In this document: positions 11,301 through 19,747 of the stretch, piece after piece
Numbering within the stretch: the first letter of the stretch is position 1
Layout: each line of letters begins with the position of its first letter
Assembly: GCA_030068145.1 (NCBI GenBank)
Contig: JAPJBO010001147.1
Span: forward strand, 1 to 64,000
DNA length: 64,000 bases
Origin: Diplonema papillatum
Lineage: Eukaryota > Euglenozoa > Diplonemea > Diplonemida > Diplonemidae
Direction of reading: 5' to 3'
The notes under the pieces: generated by a model
What the model was told of the DNA's origin: nothing
The model's input: only the letters and a program-made list of their open reading frames with translations
Databases searched by the model: none
Position numbers and translations under genes: made by a program

Positions 11301-14300
11301 ACAGTGCCTTCCACTTGTACAACATCAGTGACCCGTCCGTGGCTTACCACTTGGCGAAAACGTCTACTGGCGACTCGGCGTATGAGATGGCGATGCACGG
11401 CACGGTACTGTACGTTGTGGCTGCCTCGAAACTCGATATATTCGAGACGGGCAATGGTTTGCTCACGCAGATCAGCTTCTGCTGCAGCTTTGCTCCTGAC
11501 ATGCACCTGGTGGGCATCCAATACTATAACGGGATGATCTACGCGTCGGACTGGATGGGCAAACTTGTGGTGATGAACGTGCAGGACAACACAGCACCGG
11601 CGTACATTGGCCACAGGGACCTTCCGCCCGCTTCTGGCGGCAACTCGAACGGTAAAGAAGGGTTGTTCGTGACGACGTTGGGAGACGGCATTGTGCGAGT
11701 GTTCCAAGCCGCCGACAACGGTGGTCTTGTTATGTTCTCTGACGTGCAGCCGATTCCAACACCAGCACCCCCAACTCCGATGCCCGCTGCACCGGTTCCG
11801 CCGTTCAACTGCGACAACATTGTTGTGAACACATACGTTGAAGGAGCGTCTAGCTGCACCGATGGCACCGTCCTTGAGAACAGCCACGCCATCAACAAGT
11901 GCATCACGGAGATCTGCTCGCGCATGTCGGATTCGGATGTTGCGTCATTCGACGGCCCAGACGGCATGTACTTTGTAAGGACGGGCACCAGCTGCTCTGT
12001 CAAGAGCTCAAGCTCGGCGGCATCGAAAGTCCTCTGCGGCGTAGCCCCGCCGCACACAGCCTACATGGTGAGTCACAAGAGTGGGACGCTCATGTCGGGT
12101 TCGTATGCGAGAGAAGTCTGTGTCCTCGGATCGCACTCTAACGACGTCGCAGTTGCCACGTCGAAGGGTCTTTCAATCTTGAACTCGTACGCGTCCGTCG
12201 GTTTGAAGACTGTGGGGACTCTTTCCGGCAACTACTACTCTGTGCTGGCTGCTGAGGATGACGCAGACCTGCTCTTCGCACTGACACCAAGCTCGCTGCA
12301 AATTGTGTCGCTGACGCCTCCTTCGTCGCCGCAAGTGCTGGGTACTGCTGTGCTCGGTAGCTGGAGTTGCCACGGCCTGGCGCAGCTGAGGAGAGGTACA
12401 ACCGTGCATGTCGTTTACGCGAGCTGCCACGCGCAGGGCGTGTATGCAGTCGATGTCAGGGTCAATGACAAGCCGGTGGTGATGAACGACGGTGCTGCTG
12501 TGTTGAAGCCTGCATCTGGAGAACCGAAGGGCTTTGCTGTCGATGAAACACACACTCTGTTGTTTGTGGCTACGTGGGGGAACACCCCGGCAGTGCACAT
12601 GTACGACGTGAGCGTGCCAGACACGCCGACCGAAGTGGCGAGTGCAGAGACGTCGGGTTCTGCATTCGAGGTGGTATCCATTGGTACGTATGTGTACGTT
12701 GCGGCTCAGCGTACTCTGGACGTATTCGACTCGGCGAACCAGGCGATGGTGAAACTTGGCTGGTGCTGCGGAGAAGGATCAGCCCCGAGCATGTTCATGG
12801 TCGGCTTGACCGTTTACGACAACGTAGCGTACGCATCGGACTTCAATGGGAAGCTCATTGCTTTCAACGTTACAGTCCCGTCGGAGCCGTACTACATCGG
12901 GCACAGGGACCTGCCGCAGGGTAATGGCAAAGAAGGCATCACAGCGGCGGCACTGAACGACGGAGTCGTCCGTGTGTTCCAAGCATCAGACTCTGGAGGT
13001 CTCGTCGTCTTCTCTGACGAGGAACCTGGCCCAACCCCAGCGCCACTGACGCCGATGCCGCCTCCACCTGTCATCCCGCCTGACTGCTCTGCGATGTACG
13101 TGTTCACACGTACAGCTGACACGGCTGCTGAGGTGACTTGCAACAAGGGCGACGTGCTGATGAGCGAGCACCTGGCATTGAACTGCATGGATGACATGTG
13201 CGTCGACATCGAAGAAGGTTGGATGGTTGCTATCGACGAAAGCGAGCAAGCCATGACGAAGGAGAGTGGTGTCTGCAAGATCGTCGACTACAGCGAACTG
13301 CCCGAGCGGTACGCCTGCAGCCCGGCTCCTGCTTACACAACGTACATCTCGGTGTTCGATGACGGCGTGCTTCCTACTTCTTCGCAGACGTATGACGTTG
13401 CTGCGGTTGGTGCGGACACGTGCCATGTTCTCGTTGCAACGTCGGGCGAGTTGTCGATGCTGCGCTTGAAAGACAACGGCAACTACGAAAGGATCGGCGG
13501 CGTTGAAAACACTGGGTACATGGCAGTGGTGCCGGCTGAAGGCAGTGCGGACAAGGCATTCGCTTTGCGCTCCAACGGCTTGGACGTTGTGGACATCACC
13601 GACTTCAGCAACCCGACTGTTTCGTCGTCTGTCTCCTTATCCAGCTACCGATGCTCCCGTTTGCGTGAATACAAGACGTCGACGTTCGACGTAGTTTACG
13701 CGAGCTGTCACGACCAAGGCGTCTTCGCCATCGACGTTCGCAACGAACCGACGCTCCTCAACAACGGTGTTGGGTTGAAGCCTTTGACGGGAGAAGCGAA
13801 GGGTCTGTACGTTGATGTTGCTCGAAACCTGCTTTTCGTGGTTACATGGGGGAGCGACCCCCACGTGCACATGTACGACCTAAGTTCACCGGGTCCAGGT
13901 GCTCCGGCCGAGTTGTCTTCGATGAAAACTGACCGCTCTTCGTACGAGATTGCTATGTCCGGCACGTACCTGTTCCTTGCTGCAGAACCGGAGCTTGAGG
14001 TGATGAACAGTGACGGAGGTCAGCTCACGCGGATTTCTTCGTGTTGCAGCCACGCGCCGAGCATGCACCTTGTTGGGTTGACTTACTTCAACGGGATGGT
14101 GTACGCGTCGGACTACATGGGGAAGTTGGTTGTCATGAACGTTACTGAGCCGACGGCGCCGTATTACGTCGGGCACCGCGACCTCCCGTCCGGATTCAAC
14201 GGAAAGGAGGGCATCATTGTGGCCACGTGCGAGTCGACGCCTCGTGTCTTCCAAGCGGGTGCCGGAGGAGGTCTTGCTGTTTTCGGTGACATTGAGCCGA

Positions 14301-16264
14301 TGAGCACGCCTGTGCCGCCGACCCTGGCACCGCCGCCACCGCCGATGCCGCCGTCGTGCGATGACATTGAGGTGTACGAGGGTGACAACGCGACTGGTGT
14401 CTGCCCTGAAGGCAAGGTGATCATGACGAAGCACGTTGTGAACTGGTGCATGACCGAGGTTTGTGAGAAGATGGTGGATGGGACCAGTGTTGCGCTCGAC
14501 GGGGAGGACAGCATGATCCTGCGCAAGGTGGGGACCACATGCGAGATTGTATCTGGCACAGCCGACAGCGGAGCAGCGTGTGGCCCACCTGCTCCTCTGA
14601 CGAAGTTCGTTTCGTCGTACAGAGAGGATCTCCTGCCCGACGGCAGCAGTGCCACGGACGTTGCTGTCCTCGGCACAGATGACCGGAACATCGTTGTGGT
14701 CGGTTCAGGCGGTCTGACCATCATCAGAACGACAGAAGACGGCAAGTTCCAGAGAGCGGCACAGGTTTCCGGAGGCGATTACGTTGCAGTCCTCGCCGCA
14801 GACCACAACCCGGACATTGTGTACGCACTGACGAAAGACAGCTTGCACATATACTCGGTGATGCCGGCCAGCTCTGCTGGGCTCATCGGCGAAGTCAGCA
14901 TCGACAGCTCGTCTTGCAAGAGCTTGTCTCAGTTGAGGTGGTCGTCGAACACGCACATCGCGTACCTGAACTGTGGAGAGTCTGGTGTCTTCGCTGTCGA
15001 CGTCCTTGACAGCAAGGCCCCGAAGGTTCTGGCAGAGGGCAAGCCTGTCATCGACGCGCCTGTGCCAGGTATGATTACGGACGTCTTCGTCGATGAGAAG
15101 AGGTCGACGTTGTTCGCAACGATGAAGACTGCTGACCAGGCGTCCGTAGCCATGTACAGCCTGACAAACCCTACGAAGCCCGAACTGTTGGACAGTATCC
15201 TGTCTGACCACACTTCGTTCGATGCGGAGGTAGTTGGCACCCTGGTGTATGTTGCCGCGGGTGACAAGCTCGAAGTGTATGAGACGGCCAGTGGAAAGTT
15301 CCAGCTTCTGAGCGCATGCTGCGACGAAGGACCGGTGATGAACTTGGTAAGCATCAAGCACATGGGTGGATTGATCTACGCTACGGATGCTTCGGGTAAG
15401 TTGGTGGTGCTGAACGTGACGGATCCGAGGGCGCCGTACTATGCCGGCCACCGCGACATGCCCGATGGTGTGCAGGTTGACGGCAACAACCGCCTCACCA
15501 TTGCGGCTTTGGCCGACGGCGAGGTTCGTGTGTTCCAAGCTGCCGGTGATTCTGGACTCGTCGTGTTCTCGAACGTTGAGAGCGCCGGCAATGCTCCGCC
15601 AATGACGCCATCACCCAACGTTCAGCCTACGACGCCGGCCCCCGTCTCTTGCGAGGCGTACACTTTGGTCGACTACAATGATGGCACTAGTTCTGGAGAT
15701 TCCGAAAGTTCGGGTTCAGGTTTGAACGGTGCTCCACGGGATTCCAGCAGCTCGGATACGCCTATGCCGTTCTGTCCCGACGGGATGACGATGCCTCCTC
15801 TGGAAGAGGTGCAGGTTTGTTGGGATGCCATCTGCAGTCAGTTGGACGCAGGAGCATCTGCGGGTTTCGGAGACGGAAGCAGCACAATCGTAGCGAACAA
15901 GAAGAACGACTGTGGCCTGGGTGGTGGTGGAGTCGTGGCAACGAAGGCCATCTGCCGTGCCAAGGAATCAAACGGAACACCGGCACCTCCAAACAGCGCC
16001 GCAAACAACGAAGAGTCGGGTGACAACACAGGTCTCCTGGTGGCGGCAATCATCGGGCCTATTTTCGTAATGCTGCTGGCCGCTGGTGCCCTTGCTGCGG
16101 TTTACGTGTACATGAAGAAAATGATCAACAAATCCGTCGACGAGGAGCTGCAGGACTTCGACTACGTGCGTACGCAGGAGTTTGACGGCCCGGAGGAACA
16201 GCTTACCGAGGCTGAGATCTTGCAGGCAACGGTCAGCAACAACAGCAACTACGACAAGCTGTAG
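5369..16264 (+). CDS. Giant modular LVIVD beta-propeller surface protein, copy A, segment 3 (modules 19-26, terminal half-module, TM and tail)
   Basis: 3,631 codons in one frame; the ATG at 5369 is only the first methionine after the slips, not a start of translation. Modules begin at 5381, 6689, 7976, 9254, 10529, 11807, 13082 and 14354 (424-436 residues each) and form four dimers. Each has about ten cysteines: six in the N-terminal domain, one before the third blade, one in VYxSC, and a vicinal CC. Most have an NVT sequon in the blade VVMNVTDP and another in MYNIS. At 15647 a last six-cysteine domain begins without a propeller, interrupted by a Ser/Gly-rich insert. A hydrophobic helix (16031-16114) and a charged tail follow, ending in YDKL and the TAG stop at 16262-16264. 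Topology is type I membrane protein. The ligand is unknown. Confidence 0.92.
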   Translation: MSPPDCSSLYVHTFSDDNMPCAKGDVMMSAHIISACEDVVCPKLGTGILSTAGYDGASGNVYSKSGSTCTYQEALATPTQYICGPAPPHTAFMEAFKEDFLPDGDRAVDVCVLGNSRPERDVVVVATTSGLTALAVRDSGKFEKVGSLKTAYTAVQTALGKPTVVYGLTTSAVDVLTFETASQPMTLGSVSIPSVQCATLVQLMTGRYHYLYAGCSTSGVFAIDVEFNKSPTLVIGKNSKALFVPGEGVEVKGMFIDASRSMLLVATYSTVRSGVSMYNISDPAVAVAVTATDTDFTAYEMTMVGTVVYIAADEYLEMYDTASLTFEKLGYCCVNGPELHIVGVDYFDGLIYASDWTGKLVVMNVTDPTASSYVGHRELPPAASGNSNGKEGIVVLPLADSIVRVLQAADNGGLVVFSDTEPFPTPVPQTALPPPPSPPFDCSTVTVHDKVEGENECPPGKAGESMYIVDKCNTAICAQMVTGDLASFDGDVYFTKKSDGTCAWNILGTATKTICGIPPPHTAFGEVHRGDVLPAKAIARDVAIQGSDSNDVLVASSAGLTVLHALHSTDFRLAVHIDGDYYSVLPASNNPDIAFALRSTQLDVISLSPLDSSKVVGTVALPSKACSSMVQLRIWTGLHVLYVSCHADGVFLVDVADNAKPELLNNKTAVFTTSSGETKGMVVDNTRGYLFAGTWGETPSLHMYGVGFPNKPREAAVATVDYDAHELAISGNILYVAASEKVVIFDTTDEKLTVVGHCCNEETATMQAVGIFYYDNMVYVSDHGVDQGKLVVINVEDETAPYYMGHKDLPYTGEFPFGREGIVVGSLGDGIVRVFQAGDVAGLFVFSDEEPVATPSPPTPMPPPPMLPPNCHTLYVHDSSTDGEMCEKGDVLMSNHVINACRDDVCGLLTSGTGAGYDIDNRIFNKQGSTCDYGSTTSSSITKWICGPSPPYTTYMQRFDDGFLQAWSRAVDVAVLKPNDDAVFVATTKDLTVLQLDAGSFKRVGYWPTSYIAVIAAEGHENILFALASSSLDIISVESLTSPSRVATVTISSFACANLEQLRTSTKHVVFCSCANSGIFAVDVSTIASPKLLNSNKAIVLPSSGTSKGMAIDEPRQILFAVTTGSAAGVHMYNISIVSAPKELDMTATDNSAYELDIDGTIIYIAASSRLEIYETAAGTFEQLSWCCHYGPGMFLVGIQHFNGLVYASDYSARLVVMNVTDPEAPFYIGHKEMPAGSGGNSNGKEGIVVVQMSDNIVRVFEAADNGGLVVFSDVEPRPTSAPNTPLPRPPSLPVDCSAVFIVEGDECPAGSVLLNEHMLNQCTADFCSTLETSDYVKYDQLSYYWYRKSGSGCTSLFYDYYGVATHAACGPPPPLTAYLEQHQNDILVNYAQCRDVAVLGSDSNDIVAATSGGVTILHAYHSVGFKKVGHVNGNYFAVTASQSDPDLLYALKNNAFDVISLTPPENPENMGTVSIPSTACQRMVQFKTQREHIMYVACHSQGIFAVDLLQNSKPVLMNNGSAVMHTLSGETKGITADVTRQLLFASTWGDAHAVHMYDITDRISPVSLDDATTLYNAYEFTLQGTILYVAADRDLEIYETATLKFVAIGACCESGPDFMMVGIAYYDGFVYGSGFNQKLVVMNVTDPYNPFYVGYRQLPQKNYMWPNGKEGIIVAALEDGVPRVFQAAGSGGVMVFSDIEPVATPSPPTPMPPPPMLPPDCTLLYVHEYATNTLQCNEGHVLMSTHLIEVCAEICDDMQEGWQAGFDGNTGKLYTKTATGCEFVESTAIPDRYICGVPPPHTAYMTVYDDGFLPDYSRAVDVVALGESKDEVLVATTTALTVLQMQGNGYLKTFGSLDGAYVSLLPAGGQPNVLYGLKSHQLDIISVIDVSSPVVVGRVPIPSYLCANLEQFTTQDDHVVYASCNKDGIYAINVDSNTAPKLLNGGSPIVKLESGESKGMLVDAPRAYLFVASAGGDSAFHLYNISDPSVAYHLAKTSTGDSAYEMAMHGTVLYVVAASKLDIFETGNGLLTQISFCCSFAPDMHLVGIQYYNGMIYASDWMGKLVVMNVQDNTAPAYIGHRDLPPASGGNSNGKEGLFVTTLGDGIVRVFQAADNGGLVMFSDVQPIPTPAPPTPMPAAPVPPFNCDNIVVNTYVEGASSCTDGTVLENSHAINKCITEICSRMSDSDVASFDGPDGMYFVRTGTSCSVKSSSSAASKVLCGVAPPHTAYMVSHKSGTLMSGSYAREVCVLGSHSNDVAVATSKGLSILNSYASVGLKTVGTLSGNYYSVLAAEDDADLLFALTPSSLQIVSLTPPSSPQVLGTAVLGSWSCHGLAQLRRGTTVHVVYASCHAQGVYAVDVRVNDKPVVMNDGAAVLKPASGEPKGFAVDETHTLLFVATWGNTPAVHMYDVSVPDTPTEVASAETSGSAFEVVSIGTYVYVAAQRTLDVFDSANQAMVKLGWCCGEGSAPSMFMVGLTVYDNVAYASDFNGKLIAFNVTVPSEPYYIGHRDLPQGNGKEGITAAALNDGVVRVFQASDSGGLVVFSDEEPGPTPAPLTPMPPPPVIPPDCSAMYVFTRTADTAAEVTCNKGDVLMSEHLALNCMDDMCVDIEEGWMVAIDESEQAMTKESGVCKIVDYSELPERYACSPAPAYTTYISVFDDGVLPTSSQTYDVAAVGADTCHVLVATSGELSMLRLKDNGNYERIGGVENTGYMAVVPAEGSADKAFALRSNGLDVVDITDFSNPTVSSSVSLSSYRCSRLREYKTSTFDVVYASCHDQGVFAIDVRNEPTLLNNGVGLKPLTGEAKGLYVDVARNLLFVVTWGSDPHVHMYDLSSPGPGAPAELSSMKTDRSSYEIAMSGTYLFLAAEPELEVMNSDGGQLTRISSCCSHAPSMHLVGLTYFNGMVYASDYMGKLVVMNVTEPTAPYYVGHRDLPSGFNGKEGIIVATCESTPRVFQAGAGGGLAVFGDIEPMSTPVPPTLAPPPPPMPPSCDDIEVYEGDNATGVCPEGKVIMTKHVVNWCMTEVCEKMVDGTSVALDGEDSMILRKVGTTCEIVSGTADSGAACGPPAPLTKFVSSYREDLLPDGSSATDVAVLGTDDRNIVVVGSGGLTIIRTTEDGKFQRAAQVSGGDYVAVLAADHNPDIVYALTKDSLHIYSVMPASSAGLIGEVSIDSSSCKSLSQLRWSSNTHIAYLNCGESGVFAVDVLDSKAPKVLAEGKPVIDAPVPGMITDVFVDEKRSTLFATMKTADQASVAMYSLTNPTKPELLDSILSDHTSFDAEVVGTLVYVAAGDKLEVYETASGKFQLLSACCDEGPVMNLVSIKHMGGLIYATDASGKLVVLNVTDPRAPYYAGHRDMPDGVQVDGNNRLTIAALADGEVRVFQAAGDSGLVVFSNVESAGNAPPMTPSPNVQPTTPAPVSCEAYTLVDYNDGTSSGDSESSGSGLNGAPRDSSSSDTPMPFCPDGMTMPPLEEVQVCWDAICSQLDAGASAGFGDGSSTIVANKKNDCGLGGGGVVATKAICRAKESNGTPAPPNSAANNEESGDNTGLLVAAIIGPIFVMLLAAGALAAVYVYMKKMINKSVDEELQDFDYVRTQEFDGPEEQLTEAEILQATVSNNSNYDKL
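5381..15646 (+). repeat. Four two-module (dimer) repeats at the C-terminal end of copy A
   Basis: Dimers lie at 5381-7975, 7976-10528, 10529-13081 and 13082-15646 (865, 851, 851 and 855 codons). In each, the first module has the a-type propeller start (FLPDYSRAVDV-like, then a short-chain blade with NG and VG) and the second has the b-type (RDVAVLGSDSNDIV-like, then LDVISLxPP). Modules 19-26 resemble each other more than the upstream hexamers. For example, NGKEGI near the end of the propeller recurs in most of them. Confidence 0.8.
16031..16114 (+). other. Predicted transmembrane helix of the giant protein (copy A)
   Basis: Some 28 residues of mostly Ala, Val, Leu, Ile and Gly, starting GLLVAAIIGPIFVMLLAAG. 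They are preceded by an acidic/Asn-rich segment and followed at once by KKMINK, which fits a stop-transfer with the lysines inside. The tail of 49 residues is acidic with several tyrosines and ends NYDKL. YDKL matches the YxxPhi pattern used for endocytic sorting in many eukaryotes; whether it works here is a guess. Copy B should carry the same segment just outside the right edge. Confidence 0.85.
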
Positions 16265-17439
16265 AAGCAGGACCGCACAAGCACAAGGGTCATAGGCGCT
16301 GAGCCCCACGTTGGAAACAGATGCATCCCAGGATATTTCGAGGCTTTAATCGAAGGGTGTTCCGACGTCGAGGACTTGATAGGTACCCTCTGCCGAGTCT
16401 GTTTGCGGGTTGGTCCCAGGATAAATCCGTGGACCGGCGAACGTGGGGTGAAACCAGATCACAGCCCGTTGTCCCGACATGGGTGTCGCGGTGCCAACAG
16501 GGCTTGATGATCGCCACTGAAGGGTGAAGTGTACGTAGGGAGCCCCCAGGCACCCATCCCCTTCTTCTGGCTAGGAGCTGTGTGTGCCGCGGCATTCTCT
16601 GCATCCGTCCCTCGAATATCGCGAAGGGCGGTGTTCCGCCAAGCAGACATCCACTTCAATCCCCAACGAGAAAGAAACGAAGGGATAAGAAGTGGAACCA
16701 CGGTTAAATCTCAAAAATGGAAAAATAAAATTAAGCAAAAACAAAACGAAGGAATAGATTTTTAGAAACACGGATACATTGCATGGAAAACACGGATACA
16801 CATTGCATGGAAAAATTCTGGAGCGGGATGAACAGGATCGCCGCCGAGTAACAATCGTTCACAAGTCATACAGTAAGTCGTCCGCTATACAACCCGCTCA
16901 GAAGACCGAGAGCCGTTGAGGAAAGCAGTCTTGCAACGCACGGTGTTCTTGCTCAACATTTTTTTACGATTTTCATCTCACCACCAAGCGTGCACATGGA
17001 AAGCCACCGGAACACTTTGATTCTATATGTCGTTGTTGCTCGAAAATGGTTGCGCACGAAGGGGAGACATCTTCGTTTTTTGTATCCGTAACGTTCGTGA
17101 CCAATTACGCTCTGCCCCGAAGAAGCCGTGTCAGCATGCATGCGAGGCAGAGTTTCTGCCTGAAACTTAAATGGAGATACCCCGTCGCAAGCCAGAAATC
17201 GGAGAGATTCTTGGCCACGAACGCTAGCTGATAGTAGTATTTTGTCGCTCAATCTCTTTCTTTTCCCTGTTCGTCAGTACGTATACACACAGATAAATTT
17301 TTACCTTTTTGCATTTTTTCCCCGGCGCGTACAAACAAACACACGCCTCCTCTTTTCTTCATCAACCAAGCCTGCTCCGGCTGCTATCGTGGGAAAACTG
17401 GCTCTCAGTAGCACTGAAAACGCGGGAAGGGGGCGATAT
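16265..17439. other. 3' flank of copy A: probable 3' UTR, no gene seen
   Basis: The first 450 bases after the stop keep a coding-like, GC-rich composition but have no open frame that continues the protein. An AATAAA lies at 16724-16729, about 460 bases after the stop, and could serve as a polyadenylation signal; the motif is short and unproven. A small direct repeat follows at 16766-16815. The stretch then becomes AT-richer with T-runs, and I recognise no gene. Confidence 0.45.
16766..16815. repeat. Short tandem duplication (about 22-bp unit, two copies)
   Basis: The unit AAACACGGATACATTGCATGG at 16766-16786 is repeated at 16788-16810 with two extra bases (CA) inside. It lies just downstream of the candidate AATAAA of copy A. 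Confidence 0.75.
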
Positions 17440-17493
17440 CCAGCGACTTTGTTAAGAATCGGTGAAGTCCGCTCTTCTTAACAAAGTCCCTGG
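17440..17493. repeat. Hairpin: 19-bp inverted repeat with 16-base loop
   Basis: ACTTTGTTAAGAA (17446-17458) is the exact reverse complement of TTCTTAACAAAGT (17475-17487). The stem extends outward to 17440 and 17493 with a single C-C mismatch. It sits in non-coding DNA 1.2 kb after the stop of copy A. It could be an RNA fold, a transposon relic or a terminator-like element; nothing decides between them. Confidence 0.75.
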
Positions 17494-18824
17494 CGATTTC
17501 GCCTGGTTGGAAACGGCCAGCTTTGCTGTTTCGGTTTAATCAAAGAACAGCAGAGTGATGAGCAACCTTTTCAACATTGTCCTGTTTCATTCTTTTCTCC
17601 GAGCGTTCATCACAATCTCGTCACAGTCAACCAAAGAACGGTGTTGCACGCGAGTATCCGCGGATTGAAAATTGTTTCCCTCTACACCCGCAACCCGTTT
17701 TATTTTGAACGCATACAAATCCTGAATTCAGAAAATAGGGAATCAAACCTCTTGAGTTGCTGCCGCTCGCGATAGCGGACAGTCACTCCTACCTAACGTA
17801 CGGTATAGCAGGACCAACCCCCCTCCCCTTTCGTGAGAAGGATTCAAACATATACTCATCAATTCTGTAGTGTCGGTCCGTCGCATTCTCGCATTCTCTC
17901 TCAGGATCACCAGCAACGAATCGTTCCAGGCTCCTTCGCTTATCGCGGTCGAATTCTATAGATTTCATCAAACCTTCCTGTGAGCTACGCTACCCGAGTA
18001 CACACTCGTGGTGCTACACAGTGTGCACGGTGCTGGTGGTGCTACCGTCAGGTTTGTACGTAGTAGTTATTGTTATAATGGTCTCTGCCGTAACAAAGTC
18101 CTGAAAGTGCTAGTTCCGTTTCACTGCCTGGGGCTGAGGCTCCGTGAAAGTTGTGCTAGCTTGAGAGGACGTCGAACAGACAGCTCTTTGCTCTGCGCTG
18201 CAGAGTGAAGAACGGCTTCCCAGAGCAGCGCGCCTAAGAGTTCCTCGGTGAGCAGGCTGGTTCAAAGCCACAGAAAGCACGCGCGAACGATGGAGCTTGT
18301 GTCGGACACTAGCAACGCCGGCGACTCAGAAAATTGGGTTCCACGTGGGCCTTGACCGAAGGCCGCTGCGCACGTGAGTCGAATACACACCCCCCCCGAA
18401 ACTAAGGTTTCCCCCCCGCAACAATAGAAAACTTCGACACTTCTATAGCTCAAAGCACCTGCAGAGTAAGTGTTAAGTCTTGTCTCCGTCCGCAAAGAGT
18501 GAAGGATAATACGTCCGTCAGTCCGCCCAGGAAGGAGTTTCTCCCGTCTGTGCGGCGAAATTCGGAGATTATGAATAAAGTCTGTCCCCTTCCCCATCCC
18601 CTCCCCGCTCCAAAAATAAGAACAGATAGAGTACAGTAGTTTAACCGGAGATACAATCCGATAGAATGCAAATCCATGCTTTTGTTTCTCAAGGGAATGA
18701 TGAACTTTCCGTTTCCTCGCTGATTTTTGTCAGGCTGCCAACATTGAGAGCTGCTATTGCGATCTGTTGGAGTTTTGCGTTCCTACAAAGCAAGAGTTTC
18801 CCCTCTGACGTAGGAGCACCTACT
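17494..18824. other. Intergenic, no gene recognised
   Basis: Unique-looking sequence with pyrimidine-rich tracts and homopolymer C runs (18390-18397 and 18411-18417). Open frames are short (under 115 codons), overlap on both strands and have no recognisable motif. I found no tRNA-like or rRNA-like segment. Confidence 0.5.
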
Positions 18825-19087
18825 GAGCCAATTCACCTCCCTTCCCTGAAAACGATCTGAGCTCGATTCCGCGACGAAGAGAGGTGGCACGAAACGACCG
18901 CCCGAGACCGACGGCCCAGACGAGAACAAGCGCCGGAAACATGACACGGTGCGCGCTAAGAGGTAGCCACGAAAGAGAGCAGATGCAGATTATCGCCACG
19001 GATTCTTTGCATTCTAACCCAAACTACGAAACTCGGTTACGCTCTACAAGGCTCGACCATTTGATCGGGCAGGGGGTGAATTGGCTC
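18825..19087. mobile_element. MITE-like element, family M2, copy 1
   Basis: Bounded by inverted ends: GAGCCAATTCACC at 18825-18837 and its reverse complement (GGGTGAATTGGCTC-like) ending at 19087. The interior of about 150 bases is shared, in reverse orientation, with 23940-24217. The shared part includes the block whose complement reads TTAGAATGCAAAGAATC. It has no coding capacity, so it would be a non-autonomous DNA transposon. No clear target-site duplication was seen, and the ends are inferred from two copies only. Confidence 0.6.
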
Positions 19088-19147
19088 GCTCGTCCCCTCG
19101 GTATTTTTGACAATGCCCTTCCCCGCATTCCTCTAATTCGGAACGAC

Positions 19148-19307
19148 AAAGGGGGGGGGGGGGTCGAATAATAACACCTGTGTTATTATTCGATTTGTCG
19201 AATAATAATAAAAGTTCCGGGTAGCCGAACAGTAGCAGAATCAAATAGTGGTAGTGTTTAGACAACCAGACGCGTGTCAAATAACTGTTGTTATTCGACC
19301 CCCCTTT
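19148..19307. mobile_element. MITE-like element, family M1, with G-rich inverted ends and nested palindrome
   Basis: The left end is AAA, thirteen G, then TCGAATAATAACA (19148-19176). The right end is the complement of AAA, six G, then TCGAATAACAACA (19286-19307). Directly inside the left end is a perfect 14-bp palindrome pair with a two-base spacer (19164-19193). The whole is 160 bp with no open frame. The unequal G-tracts suggest slippage. No target-site duplication was recognised. Confidence 0.65.
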
Positions 19308-19747
19308 AGCACTCGACTTGCAGCGTAAGAGGCCTTGCCGAGGGGAAGAAGAAAACAAACCGACGCATTTCTTTCCGGAAAAGGCTCGGGGGAAGTTGCG
19401 AAGTAAGAACGAATCACGCACTGTGGTCACAGCGAAAGCGGAATCGCGCTCCTTTCGGAACTGTTGGCGTTTCAACAAAGGTTGGCAAACGCCAGTACCT
19501 CCAGAAAGACGCCCGCCGTGAGTTGCGCCTCCGCGTAGTTTTCTCCCACCCTCCCCCCGTAAAAAGTAGACACGTCAGTGCTGCCTAGCTCGTCGCAGTC
19601 ACAATCAGGGCGGGGCCCTGAGTTTTTTAACTGATTGCTCAGACACGGTTTGTAGGAGCCTCCTCCCCGTGACGGATTCGCCTGCTCTGGTAGCACATGG
19701 GAATCCAGGTGGTCTTGGCTGTGACAAGCTACGAACAGCCGCCTGAC
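19308..19747. other. Intergenic, no gene recognised
   Basis: Mixed-composition DNA between the M1 element and repeat R6. I see no conserved open frame or structural RNA. Confidence 0.45.

Larger units (their letters stand above)
1..15647 (+). repeat. Segmental duplication, left copy (copy A part of a 48.35-kb tandem unit)
   Basis: The whole stretch recurs at 48352-64000. The offset is 48,351 bp up to about 1380, 48,352 to about 2525, and 48,353 for most of the rest, each step being a one-base indel. By eye I counted roughly three dozen base differences and six single-base indels, so identity is about 99.7%. Differences cluster at 1.4-3.4, 5.1-5.6, 9.0-9.5 and 11.1-12.5 kb. I saw none from about 12.5 kb to 15.65 kb. 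Confidence 0.95.
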
